Positions 10,604 through 21,155 are shown, counted from the first letter of the stretch. The stretch: 64,000 nt of DNA from Eustoma russellianum (GCA_036186865.1 AP025066.1:14811408-14875407); one strand, 5' to 3'. Notes: generated by a model from the letters alone, not told the origin. Numbers and translations: made by a program.

Positions 10604-12899
10604 AGTTGCATCTTTACTTCAAGAATTTTCTAGCTTGTTCCCTGAAGGAGATCCCCCAGGTTTACCACCTCTAAGAGGCATTGAGCATCAAATAGATTTC
10701 ATTCCAGGAGCTGTTCTACCAAACAGACCTGCCTATAGAGCCAATCCAGAGGAAACTAAGGAAATCCAAAAACAAGTTGAGGAATTATTGACCCAAGGTA
10801 AAGTAAGAGAGAGTATGAGTCCTTGTGCTGTTCCTGTTATCATTGTCCCTAAGAAAGATGGAACTTGGAGAATGTGTACTGATTGTAGAGCCATCAATAA
10901 GATCACTGTGAAGTATAGATACCCTATTCCTAGGTTGGATGACATGTTGGATATGTTGCATAGGTCTAGATGCTTTAGCAAAGTAGATCTTAAACAAGGT
11001 TATTTCCAAGTGAGAATTAGGGAAGGTGATGAATGGAAAACCGCCTTTAAGACTAAATTTGGATTGTACGAATGGTTAGTTATGCCCTTTGGTTTAACCA
11101 ACGCCCCTAGTACTTTCATGAGGTTAATGAATGAGGTCTTATGGAAATTCATAGGGAAATTTGTAGTAGTTTACTTTGATGACATTCTTATCTACTCAAA
11201 AACCCTAAGTGAAGATCTGATCCATCTTAGAGCTGTTTTTGTCACCCTACAGAAAGAAAAGTTGTATGCTAATTTCAAGAAGTGTTCTTTCTGTTTGGAG
11301 AAGGTTACATTCTTAGGATTTGTGATTAGTGCTGAAGGAATTGAAATGGACCAAGAGAAAGTTAAGTCCATAACTGAGTGGCCAACCCCTAAGTCTGCTG
11401 GAGATGTTAGGAGTTTTCATGGATTAGCTAGCTTCTATAGACGTTTTGTGAAGGATTTCTCTACCATAGCTGCACCCTTGAATGAGTTAGTCAAGAAAGA
11501 TGTAAGTTTTGAATGGGGAGAATCACAACAACAAGCCTTTGAGGAACTTAAGAAACGTCTAACTTCTGCACCTATCCTGAGATTGCCCAACTTTGATGAA
11601 ATGTTTGAAGTTGAATGTGATGCCAGTGGAGTTAGCATTGGAGCTGTATTGCATCAAGGTAACAAACCTGTTGCCTACTTTAGTGAGAAATTGAAAGGAG
11701 CTTCCATAAATTATTCAACCTATGATAAAGAATTGTATGCCCTTGTCCGTTCTTTACAAACTTGGCAACATTATCTGCAACCTAAGGAATTTGTGATTCA
11801 TACTGATCATGAAAGCCTTAAGTATCTAAAAGGTCAAGGAAAATTGAACAAAAGACATGCCAAATGGGTTGAATTCATTGAACAATTCCCTTATGTGATC
11901 AAGTATAAGCAAGGAAAAGAAAATGTTGTTGCTGATACATTATCTCGTCCCTATACTTTGATTACTACTCTTTCATGTAACATGTTTGGTTTTGAGTCTA
12001 TCAAAGAGATGTATCATTCTGATCATGACTTTAGTTCTATCTATCAAGCATGCATTGATTCACCTTTTGCTAAATATTACTTGCATGATGGTTATTTGTT
12101 TAAAGAACATAAGTTATGTGTACCAATGTGTTCATTAAGAGAGTTGTTGATAAAAGAAGCTCATGGAGGAGGATTAATGGGTCATTTTGGCTCGTTAAAA
12201 ACTGTGGAAACACTTAAGGAGCATTTCTTCTGGCCGCATATGAAAGCACATGTTGATAAGGTATGTGACCAATGTATTACTTGTAAACAAGCAAAATCTA
12301 GAACACAACCACATGGATTGTACACTCCCTTACCTGTTCCAAGCTCACCTTGGACTGATCTTTCTATGGACTTTGTATTGGGATTGCCTCGATCCAAAAC
12401 TGGTAAAGATAGCATCTTTGTTGTTGTTGATAGATTTTTCAAAATGGCACATTTCATTGCATGTAAGAAAGTTGATGATGCTATTCATATTGCTGATTTG
12501 TTCTTTAAGGAGATTGTTAGATTGCATGGCATGTCACGTACAATTGTTAGTGATAGAGATCCAAAGTTTCTAAGTCATTTCTGGCGTGTTTTGTGGAGTA
12601 AACTTGGTACTAAATTGTTATTTTCTACAACTGCTCACCCACAAACCGATGGTCAAGCTGAAGTTGTTAATAGAACTTTGTCTCAACTGTTACATATTGT
12701 CATTCAAAGGAACTTAAAGAATTGGAAAGACTGCTTAGCTTATATTGAGTTTGCATACAATAGAGTTGTTCATAGTGGAACATTGCATTCTCCTTTTGAA
12801 GTTGTTTATGGCTTTAACCCTTTGTCCCCGCTTGATCTTGTTCCCATACCTGTTCATGAACGTATTAGTTTAGATGGTGAACAAAAAGAAAACTTGTGA
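10575..12899 (+). pseudogene. CRMl-1 pol: RT, RNase H, integrase (long open frame)
   Basis: A continuous frame of about 780 codons, numbered here from an in-frame codon at 10551. RT has VPKKDGTWRMC (about residues 99-109), SKVDLKQGYFQ, WLVMPFGLTNAP and the active site YFDD (208-211). RNase H has ECDASG (355-360), E394 and TDH (418-420). Integrase has the zinc-binding H/H and CxxCxxC (about 538-578), the first catalytic Asp in SMDFVLGL (about 607), SDRD (667-670) and Glu in GQAEVVNR (704). The frame ends at a TGA at 12897-12899 through a one-base loss just before the integrase C-terminus. Catalytic residues look intact, but protease and gag are broken, so the copy is non-autonomous. Confidence 0.93.
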
Positions 12900-13429
12900 A
12901 AGAATTGCATGAAAAGGTTAAATCACAACTTGAAGCTAAGAATAAAGTGTATGCCAATAGAGCCAACAGGAATCGTAAAGTTGTTATATTTGAGCCTGGT
13001 GATCTTGTTTGGTTACACTTGAGGAAACAAAGATTCCCTAAGGAAAGGGACTCAAAGTTGAAGCCAAGAGGTGATGGACCGTTCAAAGTGTTGAAACGGC
13101 TTGGTGATAATGCCTATGTTCTCGATCTTCCTGATGAAAGGTATGGTCCTATCTCTAAAACTTTTAATGTTGCTGACCTTTCTCCATTTAGTATCGATTC
13201 AGATTCGAGGACGAATCCTTCTCAAGTGGGAGGGAATGATGAGCTACAGTCTAACCTTGTGGATACAAACACTGATGATGACACCTCACTGCCCCGCACA
13301 GGTCCCATAACAAGAAGTATGGCTAAGAAGTTGTTACATTGTGTTGAATCATTTCTTTATAGGCATGAAGAGGATGAACCAAGCAAAGATGATGTCCATT
13401 GGGTTTATATGATGCAAGCTTTGATCTAG
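12896..13429 (+). pseudogene. CRMl-1 integrase C-terminus, extending into the 3' LTR
   Basis: Frame-shifted continuation of pol. It has the GPY/F-like integrase C-terminal module (FEPGDLVWLHLRK, RGDGPFKVLKRLGDNAYVLDLP, FNVADLSPF). It then reads in frame through the polypurine tract (NPSQVGGNDEL) and 190 nt into the 3' LTR, ending YMMQALI at 13429. The LTR-encoded tail contains GPITRSMAKK and FLYRHEEDEP, motifs shared with three other LTR families here. No classical chromodomain is visible; CRM elements are known to carry a C-terminal CR motif overlapping the LTR, which is why I lean to that lineage. Confidence 0.85.
13224..13236 (+). other. CRMl-1 polypurine tract
   Basis: AAGTGGGAGGGAA directly before the 3' LTR start TGATGAGC. 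It primes plus-strand DNA synthesis and is also translated as part of the pol tail. Confidence 0.9.
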
Positions 13430-14409
13430 TTGTATCAAAAACATGTTGTACATATCTTTAGTTGTTCTTTTTAATATTGTTGGTTGGTTAACCTTGTTTT
13501 AGGATAGTTTGTGTTGTATTATTGCCTTGTCTTTCAGGTACACGTACTTAGCTTGAAAATGCAATTAGAACCTGAATTTTTGTTCAAGCAAGGAGGAGAT
13601 AAGCAAGTAGCTTACAAGCAAGGAGGTGACAAGCACCCATGTCAAATTCAGAATTGTTCTTCACGTTAACATGGATGTATAAGCTGCTCAAAGCTTTAAC
13701 CAATAGGAAGAAGTCTTGCAAATTTTCAAACCAATCATAATCAAGTTGAAGACAAGTAAGCAAGCTGCACAAAGATTCATCCAATCAACTCCTTTGAAGA
13801 GGACGGCTGGTTTAAGCTTAATTGGTTTGAAAATTCAAAGCCTAACTTACAACCAATCAAAGGGAGTTCAAACCAAGCTGCTCAATGCATTATCCAATCA
13901 AAACTTTGGCTGAAAACAAGCAAGGAAGAAACGGCAAGCAACCAGATTTCTTGGAACCAAAATTGTTCAAAAAGCAAGCATGTTATTCCTAGTCTTGTAC
14001 TTTGTACTTTAAACTTTGTACCTTGTAATTTTCGTTTGTTATAAGTAGCATAGGAAGCTGAATGTAAAACAACACAATTTCAAAAACATTTAAATCAGAT
14101 TTTCCTTTAAGGAGTTCTCAACTTTCTAGTTGAAGTTAAAACCACGTAACGGTTTCTTTCAAGTTCATAGCCTAGAACTTGTTAGTATTTTACTTCATTT
14201 TTGGTTTACAGCATCTTAGGGTCTCAATGAGGTTTTAGATGTGTTGGAATGCCAAAGAGGAAGAGGTGTTGGCATAAATTGAGCCAAGAACAAACGGTTA
14301 CAGTTCAAGGGGTGTCATTGGGATGTTCTTTGCCATAGCCGAGGTTCAAATCAGTTTGGAGTAGAAGACAAAGTCCTAGGAACGTTTTTCTAGCTTTTAT
14401 TTGGCTCAT
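13237..14409 (+). repeat. CRMl-1 3' LTR, 1173 bp
   Basis: Partner of 5699-6874 with scattered substitutions and small indels. It ends GGCTCAT, without the terminal CA seen in the other copies, and is followed at once by Tek-1 sequence (AACCATCTACTATG). Confidence 0.93.
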
Positions 14410-15003
14410 AACCATCTACTATGAACGATGAGGAGACAAAAATGTTGAAGTTTGAGAGAGGGTTAAACCCTAGGATCAGGACCTGGTTGGTCAATGCAAA
14501 CCCGACCAATTTTGGTGCATTATTGGACGCTTGCTACAGAATAGAGAGGGATATTATTCGCCGTGATGAGATAGGACAGAAAAGAGGAAGAGAAACATCA
14601 GGGAATGAAGGGTCCCGCAAAGCCGCAAAGCGGAACTCAAGAGGCCTAGGACGACAAGGAAAGAATCGGTTTCAACGCCGTTCTCAAAAGAATCAGTGAA
14701 AGAATCAGGGCCAGCAGTGAGCTATTCCAAATTGCTCTCACTGCAATAAGCGTCACGTTGGGGAGTGCTACTTTCAGGCAGGAATGTGCTTCGGATGTGG
14801 CAAGGTGGGCCACATCCTCAAAGATTGTCCGGATAAGGGAACCACATGCTTTGAGTGTGGAAAAGTTGGACAAATGGTCAAAGATTGCCCGGAGAAAGGG
14901 GCCCCACAGTAGCAACAACCTAAGAACCAGCGTCAGCGTACAAATGCGAGAGTCCATGCTATGACAGACGCAGCTGCTGAAGAGGCCAATGATGTGGTGG
15001 CAG
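14410..15003 (+). pseudogene. Tek-1 gag, C-terminal half with zinc knuckles
   Basis: Continuation of 5075-5698. The frame covers FERGLNPRIRTWLVN and ends with CCHC-type knuckles (CSHCNKRHVGEC, CFGCGKVGHILKDC, CFECGKVGQMVKDC). Stops at 14697-14699 and near 14718 (TGA) sit at likely former CGA arginine codons, and a TAG near 14911 at a likely former CAG. This is typical of methylcytosine deamination. The last codons NDVVAG run to a splice-donor-like GTACAT at 15004; without splicing the frame ends three codons later. Confidence 0.9.
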
Positions 15004-15085
15004 GTACATTTTAATGTTTATGCAATACTTAGATTTTCGTCAATACTATTGCCCTGCTGTTGCTTAGTAAATCTCGCATATCCAG
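15004..15085 (+). other. Putative 82-nt intron at the Tek-1 gag/protease junction
   Basis: Begins GTACAT after CAG and ends ATCCAG. Exon codons join in phase 1: GCA-G | GA-GCT gives A-G-A, running from NDVVAG into ILVCSLPANVLFDSG of the protease. Retained, it gives TF then a stop. Tek-2 has an intron-like segment at the same codon and phase (50358-50441) with different internal sequence. The size is in the range of small plant introns. Splicing is inferred. Confidence 0.7.
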
Positions 15086-15476
15086 GAGCTATTTTAGTAT
15101 GCTCACTGCCTGCCAATGTACTATTTGATAGTGGCACTAGCCACTCATTTATCTCAAAGAAATTCGCAAAGAATATTGATCACACCCCAACCCATAGTGA
15201 CACGCCCTATAGGGTTCAAGCAGCTGGAGATCAGGTGCTTGTGTCTCATCACATTTTCAGAAATTGCGAACTTGAGTTTGATGATTACTGGTTTGACGCT
15301 GACTTAATTCCAATACCCATGACGGATTTCGATATGATACTTGGGATGGATTGGCTCTCCAAGAATTTCGCCCACATCGATTGCCGTAAAAAGCGGTTTA
15401 CTATCAAGGACCCCACTCGTAAGGAAGTAAAAAGAGGGTTACTATCAGGGAGGTTCAAAATTAAGGAAGTGTCCTG
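15086..15476 (+). pseudogene. Tek-1 aspartic protease
   Basis: Open frame with the active site VLFDSGTSHSF, an RVQAAGDQ loop and the C-terminal IPIPMTDFDMILGMDWL motif typical of Ty3/gypsy proteases. It is intact to a TGA at 15474-15476, where the linker to RT degenerates. It depends on the 15004-15085 segment being removed to be joined to gag. Confidence 0.88.
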
Positions 15477-15935
15477 AGAATGTTTACGTAAATGCAATCC
15501 GCGCTAGCAAGGCGTTAAAGAAAGGACACAAAGGGTTTCTCGTTTATGCCATAACTATTGATCAAGCACCTTCCGATCTTTCTCAAGTTTCGGTGGTCTG
15601 AGAATATCCAGATTTTTTCCAGAGGAATTACGGGTCTTCCTTCGGATCGAGAAATATCCTTCGAAATTAATCTAATTCCAGGAGCTGAGCCAATATCGAA
15701 GGCTCCCTATCGAATGGCACCTGCGGAATTAAAAGAGTTGAAGGAACAGTTACGTGAATTGTTAGAGAAGAAACTTATTCGCCCCAGTGTTTCGTCTTAG
15801 GGTGCCCCTGTACTGTTTGTAAAGAAACAAGATGGGAGTATGTGCTTATGCATTGACTATAGAGAACTCAACAAGATCGCAATAAAGAACAAATATCCAT
15901 TGCCTAGGATTGACGACCTATTCGATCAGCTTCGG
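15477..15935 (+). pseudogene. Tek-1 protease-RT linker and RT N-terminus
   Basis: Degenerate linker (ALKKGHKGFLVYA, then broken frames) followed by FEINLIPGAEPISKAPYRMAP and, after a TAG at 15798-15800 in place of an expected Trp, GAPVLFVKKQDGS and CIDYRELNK. Fingers and palm start of the RT. Exon-like sequence ends DDLFDQLR at 15935, at a GTAAGC donor-like site. Confidence 0.85.
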
Positions 15936-16006
15936 GTAAGCGATTCAAAGTTTTTATTTCAATGATAAGTCTATTATGAAAACTACCTAAAAATATCGTG
16001 GTGCAG
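15936..16006 (+). other. Putative 71-nt intron in Tek-1 RT
   Basis: GTAAGC at the left end and GTGCAG at the right. It lies exactly between codons (phase 0): DDLFDQLR continues as GAWIFSKIDLRSGYF, the conserved RT segment, with no residue lost. The insert contains stops in every frame I checked and is AT-rich. Tek-2 has no insert at this site (51280-51310), so it is private to Tek-1 or lost in Tek-2. Confidence 0.65.
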
Positions 16007-17689
16007 GGGGCATGGATTTTCAGTAAGATTGATCTTCGCTCGGGATACTTCCAATTGAAGATCAAAGCTGAGGATGTCCCAAAAACTGCATTCAGAACAC
16101 GTTATGGACATTATGAATTTCTTGTAATGCCATTCGGACTGACCAACGCTCCCGCAGCATTTATGGATCTAATGAATCGAGTATTTCAAGAGAAACTGGA
16201 CAAGTTCGTGGTAGTCTTCATTGACGATATCTTGATCTACTCACCTGATGAAGAGACGCACGTGACCCATTTAAGGACCGTCCTCGACATCCTACGGGGA
16301 AAACAACTGTATGCCAAATTTAGTAAATGCGAATTCTGTCTACGCAGTGTAGCATTTCTGGGACGTGATATCTAAGGATGGTATATCCGCAGATCCCAAG
16401 AAAATCGAGGCAATCACAGAGTGGCCAAAGCCGACCAATGTTACAGAAGTACGGAGTTTTCTCGGTCTCGCGGCTACTATTGTAAGTTTGTTGAGGGGTT
16501 TTCTCGAATCGCCATGCCTCTCACCCGTTTGACACAGAAAAAGACCAAGTTCGAATGGACCCCAGATTGTGAAAGGAGTTTTACTGAATTAAAGGAGAAG
16601 CTAACTTCTGCCCCAGTTTTGGCACAACCTATTCCGGGTGAAAATTTTGTGGTGTATAGTGATGCCTCTAAGAATGGACTTGGATGTGTATTAATGCAGA
16701 AAGCTCGAGTGATTGCGTATGCATCTAGACAGCTAAAACCATTTGAACAAAATTACCCGGTACACAATCTTGAATTAGCAACCGTAGTCTTTGCCCTAAA
16801 GATATGGAGACATTATTTGTACGGTGAGAGGTGCGAAATCTTCACAGATCACAAGAGCCTTAAGTACCTCTTCACCCAAAAAGAATTAAATATGCATCAA
16901 CGCAGATGGCTAGAGTTGATGAAGGACTACGACCTTTCTATTAAGTATCATCCGGGAAAAGACAATAAAGTTGCCGACGCTCTGAGTAGAAAGACAAGAC
17001 ATCCGCGTCGACCATCTCTGCAGCGTGATATGGAAGAATTTGACCTTGAGGAGGTTGATTCCATTGAGGGCATGCTTGCAAAGTTGGTATTGATTCCTTC
17101 GCTGATTGACAAGATTAAGGAGGGTCAAGAAAAGGATGAGACTTTGAAGAAAATAAGGGACATGTTGAGGACGAAACCATCTAAGGATTTTAAGATCAGT
17201 AATGATGATAGCTTGTGGTTTCGAGGAAGATTGTGCATACCCAATGACGATGATATAAGGAACGAAATTCTTCGTGAAGCTCATAATACACGTTTGTCTA
17301 TCCATCCCGGAGCCAACAAAATGTACCAAGAATTAAAACAAAGATTCTGGTGGCAAGGCATGAAAAGACAAATTGCAGAGTTCGTAGAGAAATGTCTTGT
17401 TTGTCAGAAAGTGAAAGCAGAACATCAGAGACCCGCAGGTTTGCTACAGCCTCTTGAAGTCCCTGACTGGAAGTGGGACCACATTGCTATGGACTTCGTA
17501 ACTGACCTGCCAAGGACGAAGAACGGACATGACGCCATTTGGGTAGTCGTCGATCGTTTAACAAAATCCGCTCACTTCATGGCTATGACGATCAAGGCTC
17601 CCATGGAGAAGCTAGCTACTATGTATATTGATCAAATTATGTGCCTGCATGGAGTGTCCATGAGCATTGTATGTGACCGCGATCCTTGA
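16007..17689 (+). pseudogene. Tek-1 RT, RNase H and integrase N-terminal/core
   Basis: RT palm with EFLVMPFGLTNAPAAF and catalytic VFIDDILIYS (16215-16245). A one-base shift near 16370 and another near 16470 break the connection domain. RNase H reads VYSDASKNGLGCVL, ELATVVFALK, TDHKSLKYLF and DALSRK. Integrase has the HHCC zinc finger (HPGANKMYQELK...CLVCQKVK) and first Asp in AMDFVTDLPR. The frame stops at 17687-17689, where DRDP is followed by TGA in place of an Arg codon. Confidence 0.9.
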
Positions 17690-18529
17690 TTCACTTCTTG
17701 ATTTTGGTCAGCTTTTCAAAAAGCAATGGGCAATGAGATACGAATGAGCTCTGCATTTCACCCCCAAACGGATGGTCAATCGGAAAGGACCATCCAAACG
17801 CTGGAAGACATGTTGCGAGCTTGTATACTCGACTTTGGGGGAGGTTGGGACAAGAGTCTCAAACTAGTAGAATTTTCTTATAACAATAGTTACCATCGAT
17901 CGATTGGGATGGCCCTGTATGAAGCACTCTAAGGAAGAAAGTGCCACTCTCCACTTTACTGGGATGAAATCAGAGAGAAGGTTTTCACAGAACCTGACCT
18001 AATAGAACAAACGCCAGAGAAAGTAATGATTATCAAACAAAGGTTGCAAGCAGCCCAAGATAGAAGCAAGATTTGGGCACACGAGAAGCGGCAACCATTG
18101 GAATTTCAAGCTGGCGAAAAGGTGTTTTTGAAGGTATCACCAGCAAAAGGAGTTAAGAGATTTGGTATCAAGGGGAAATCAAGCCTAAGGTTTATTGGAC
18201 CCTATGAGATTCTTGAAAGAGTTGGAGAAGTCGCTTACCGGTTAGCGCTACCGCCGTTGCTATCTCAATTGCACGATGTATTTCACGTATCATAACTTCG
18301 TCGGTAAGTGCACGAGCCTAGCCATATTATCGAGGAGCAACCCCTAAAAGTTGAGGCCGACGCGACCTATGTAGAAGAACCGGAAAGGATTGTTGATCGT
18401 AAGAAAAAGACATTAAGGAAACGATCCATACCTATGGTTAAGGTGCAATGGAAACACCATTCGATTGATTAAGCTACTTGGGAGATGGAAGAAAACATGA
18501 AGAACTTGTACCCTCACCTTTTTGAGTAG
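17690..18529 (+). pseudogene. Tek-1 integrase core end and C-terminal chromodomain
   Basis: After the TGA at 17687 and a second TGA (both likely CGA to TGA), the integrase resumes with HPQTDGQSERTIQTLEDML and EFSYNNSYH. A stop lies near 17930, then the GPY/F-like module (GEKVFLKVSP, FIGPYEILERVGEVAYRLALP). From 18296 one frame with three stops encodes a chromodomain: IVDRKKKTLRKRSIPMVKVQW, ATWEMEENM, YPHLFE, ending at 18529. Chromodomains target chromoviral integration to marked chromatin; here the reading frame is dead. Confidence 0.88.
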
Positions 18530-18558
18530 CGCTTTTAAGTTTCGAGGACAAAACTTGT

Positions 18559-18572
18559 AATAAGGGGGAGAA
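18559..18572 (+). other. Tek-1 polypurine tract
   Basis: Purine run containing AAGGGGGAGAA immediately before the TG of the 3' LTR. Confidence 0.88.
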
Positions 18573-20109
18573 TGTTGTACCCCACGAAAATTCATATTAT
18601 ACTTGAAGACTTGTACAAGTGAATTAATGAAGTTGCATCCTTCAAGTGCATTTTACTAAGTTTTATTAGTGCTTCTTTTATTTTATTTTGATAAAGCAAA
18701 TATTATAATCATCCAAGCATGAGTTATGGACCATGGCCAATTCACCTAAGGGCCTAAGGAATTTCGGCCACAAGGCGTAAAAAGGGCCTTAGAAGGTTTT
18801 TCAAATGATAAGAAGGATATTCTTAAGGGCCTTCTTAAAACAAGCCCAAATAGCAATTAAGAAGTTTTAAGTAGTGGGGCAATTTTTCCCCAACCCTCAC
18901 TTTCGGCCCCATGAGTCCAAGAAGATTCAAGATTTCCCTAATTTCATTTTTAAATCAAGAAAAAGGGGAAAATAATTAGTAAAAAGGGGACAACTACCCA
19001 CATAGCTTTTCATTAAACACACTTGAAAAGTGATTTAAGCATGGTAATGGCTACTAAATGCCATTACCGCCGGATTCCCCCTCTATGGATAAACAAAGGG
19101 CCTTTCAAATCTTACTAAGGTTACTTTATGTTAACCACAAGGCTAAAGTAACCCAAGTTAGCCTTAAAGTAACTCTAGTTGGATAAAGTAACCCAAGTTA
19201 GCATTAAAGTAACCTTGGTTAGCTAAAGTAACTTAAGTTAATTAACTCTGATTAACCTAACCATGCTAAGGTAACCTCCTTCTTCCCTCTTGCTCCCTAA
19301 CGGCTAAACCACTTAGCCTAGTGAAGAAATTTATCTCCAAGAAACTCTAAAACACTCTCCATCTCAACCCTCAAGAATTCACAAAAGAAAAGGGACAAGG
19401 ACTTCCTCCCCATCTCACCCGGCCAACTTGAGCCAAGGTAGAACAAAATCTTCAAGCCTCAAGAATCTTCTAGGTAAGTAGAATGTCTAGCTTCTTAGTT
19501 AAGTTACAAAAATTCATAGAGTGAAGCTCACATTTCTACCTTTTTCTTGCTCAAAAAACCGTGACCTCCATGGTCACTAGGTTCAAGCTTTTCAAGCTCT
19601 TAAGTGGTACTAGCTTCTTTTGAACACCATTCAAGCTTCCTCTTGGTAATCCAATCTAGCCTCCATTTAGTTTTATCTTTCACTTAAGATAATGACTAAT
19701 GTTGTTCTTTTTCCTCCTCCAAAACCGTGGGTATATGATGAAGAGGAGGGAGACTTCACTTCATTTTCCAAGCTAAGGAAAGGTTTAAGCTTGAAGAGGC
19801 AAGTACACTATAAATACTCTTGACTTGTATGTGAAAGTATATGCTTGAATGTCTAGTTATTATTAAGATTTAATCTTAGATTGAAGATGTTAAGTTTGAA
19901 ACATGAAAATTTCGGATTCCTTAGGAAAGTGGCTTGCATGTATGAATTTCATTCAAAAGATGGATTCTTTGTCCTTTTGAATATGAAAATGATGCTTGTC
20001 TAAGATGAATGTTTCAAAGTTCTCTTCTTTCATATGTAAGGGGGACGGTTGGATGAAAAGTTTGGGGTAAATATTGTTCTTGTGAAAAATTTTGATTTGT
20101 GGGGTAAAG
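18573..20109 (+). repeat. Tek-1 3' LTR, first part
   Basis: Starts TGTTGTACCCCACG at 18573, right after the polypurine tract, and is interrupted by CRMl-2 at 20110. It continues at 40696. No ORF of note. It contains a short tandem array of AAAGTAAC units at 19143-19243. Confidence 0.9.
19143..19243. repeat. Five degenerate ~20-bp tandem units in the Tek-1 LTR
   Basis: Units starting TAAAGTAAC followed by CCAAGTTAGC, TCTAGTTGGA, CCAAGTTAGC, CTTGGTTAGC and TTAAGTTAAT. Each has weak dyad symmetry (GTAAC...GTTA), so the array could fold in single strand. Confidence 0.8.
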
Positions 20110-21153
20110 TGACGAGCTACAGCCTAACCTTGTAGATACAAACACTGATGATGACACCTCACTGCCCCGCACAGGTCCCATGACAAGGAGTATGGCTAAG
20201 AAGTTGTTGCATTGTGTTGAATCATTTCTTTATAGGCATGAAGAGGATGAACCAAGCAGAGATGATGTCCATTGGGTTTATATGATACAAGCTTTGATCT
20301 AGTTGTATCAAAAACATGTTGTACATATCTTTAGTTGTTCTTTCTGATATTGTTGGTTGGTTAACCTTGTTTTAGGATAGTTTGTGTTGTATTATTGCCT
20401 TGTCTTTCAGGTACACGTACTTAGCTTGAAAATGCAATTAGAACCTGAATTTTTGTCCAAGCAAGGAGGTGATAAGCAAGTAGCTTACAAGCAAGGAGGT
20501 GACAAGCACCCATGTCAAAATCTGAATTCTTCTCCACGCAAACAAGGATGTACAAGCTGCTCAAATCATGAACCAATAGGAAGAAGTCTTGCAAATGTTC
20601 AAACCAATCAAAACAAAGTTGAAGAAAAGCAAGCAAGCTGCACAACAAATGATCCAATCAAACTCTTTGAAGAAGGACGGCTGGTTTATGGCTAATTGGT
20701 TTGAAAATTCAAAGCCTAACTTACAACCAATCAAAGGCAATCCAAAGCAAGCTGCTCAATGTATTATCCACTCAAAACTTTGGCTGAAAACTAGCAAGGA
20801 ATACACGGCAAAGCAACCAGCTTCTTGGAACCAAAAATTGTTCAAAAGCAAGCATCTTATTTTTAGTCTTGTACTTTGTACTTTAAACTTGGTACCTTGT
20901 AATTTTCGTTTGTTATAAGTAGCATAGGAAGCTGAATGTACAAAGAACCACAACATCTTAGGGTCTCAATGAGGTTTTAGATGTGTTGGAATGCCAAAGA
21001 GGAAGAGGTGTTGGCATAAATTGAGCCAAGAACGAACGGTTACAGTTCAAGGGGTGTCATTGGGATGTTCTTTGTCATAGCCGAGGTTCAAATCAGTTTG
21101 GAGTAGAAGACAAAGTCCTAGGAACGTTTTTCTAGCCTTCATTTGGCTCATCA
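20110..21153 (+). repeat. CRMl-2 5' LTR, 1044 bp, with internal deletion
   Basis: Starts TGACGAGC (one change from TGATGAGC) and ends GCTCATCA. It lacks 134 bp present in the partner 3' LTR (40362-40495), which exactly accounts for 1044 versus 1178 bp. Confidence 0.94.
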
Positions 21154-21155
21154 AT

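Larger units (their letters stand above)
5699..14409 (+). mobile_element. CRMl-1: Ty3/gypsy element, structurally complete, ORFs broken
   Basis: 8.7-kb element with two LTRs (1176 and 1173 bp), initiator tRNA-Met primer site, a 1.8-kb leader, gag, protease, RT-RNase H-integrase and polypurine tract. LTR ends form the inverted pair TGATGAGC / GCTCATCA, but this copy's right end stops at GGCTCAT. It interrupts Tek-1 gag after CAACCATCT, and AACCATCT recurs on the right, longer than the usual 5-bp duplication. Gag has several frame breaks; pol is nearly continuous from 10575 to 12896. Gag (ALLWWEQL...TWSELKQEMRKRF) and the polyprotein tail in the LTR resemble CRM/Reina elements. The LTRs differ at several positions, so it is older than the SIRE copies. 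Confidence 0.93.
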
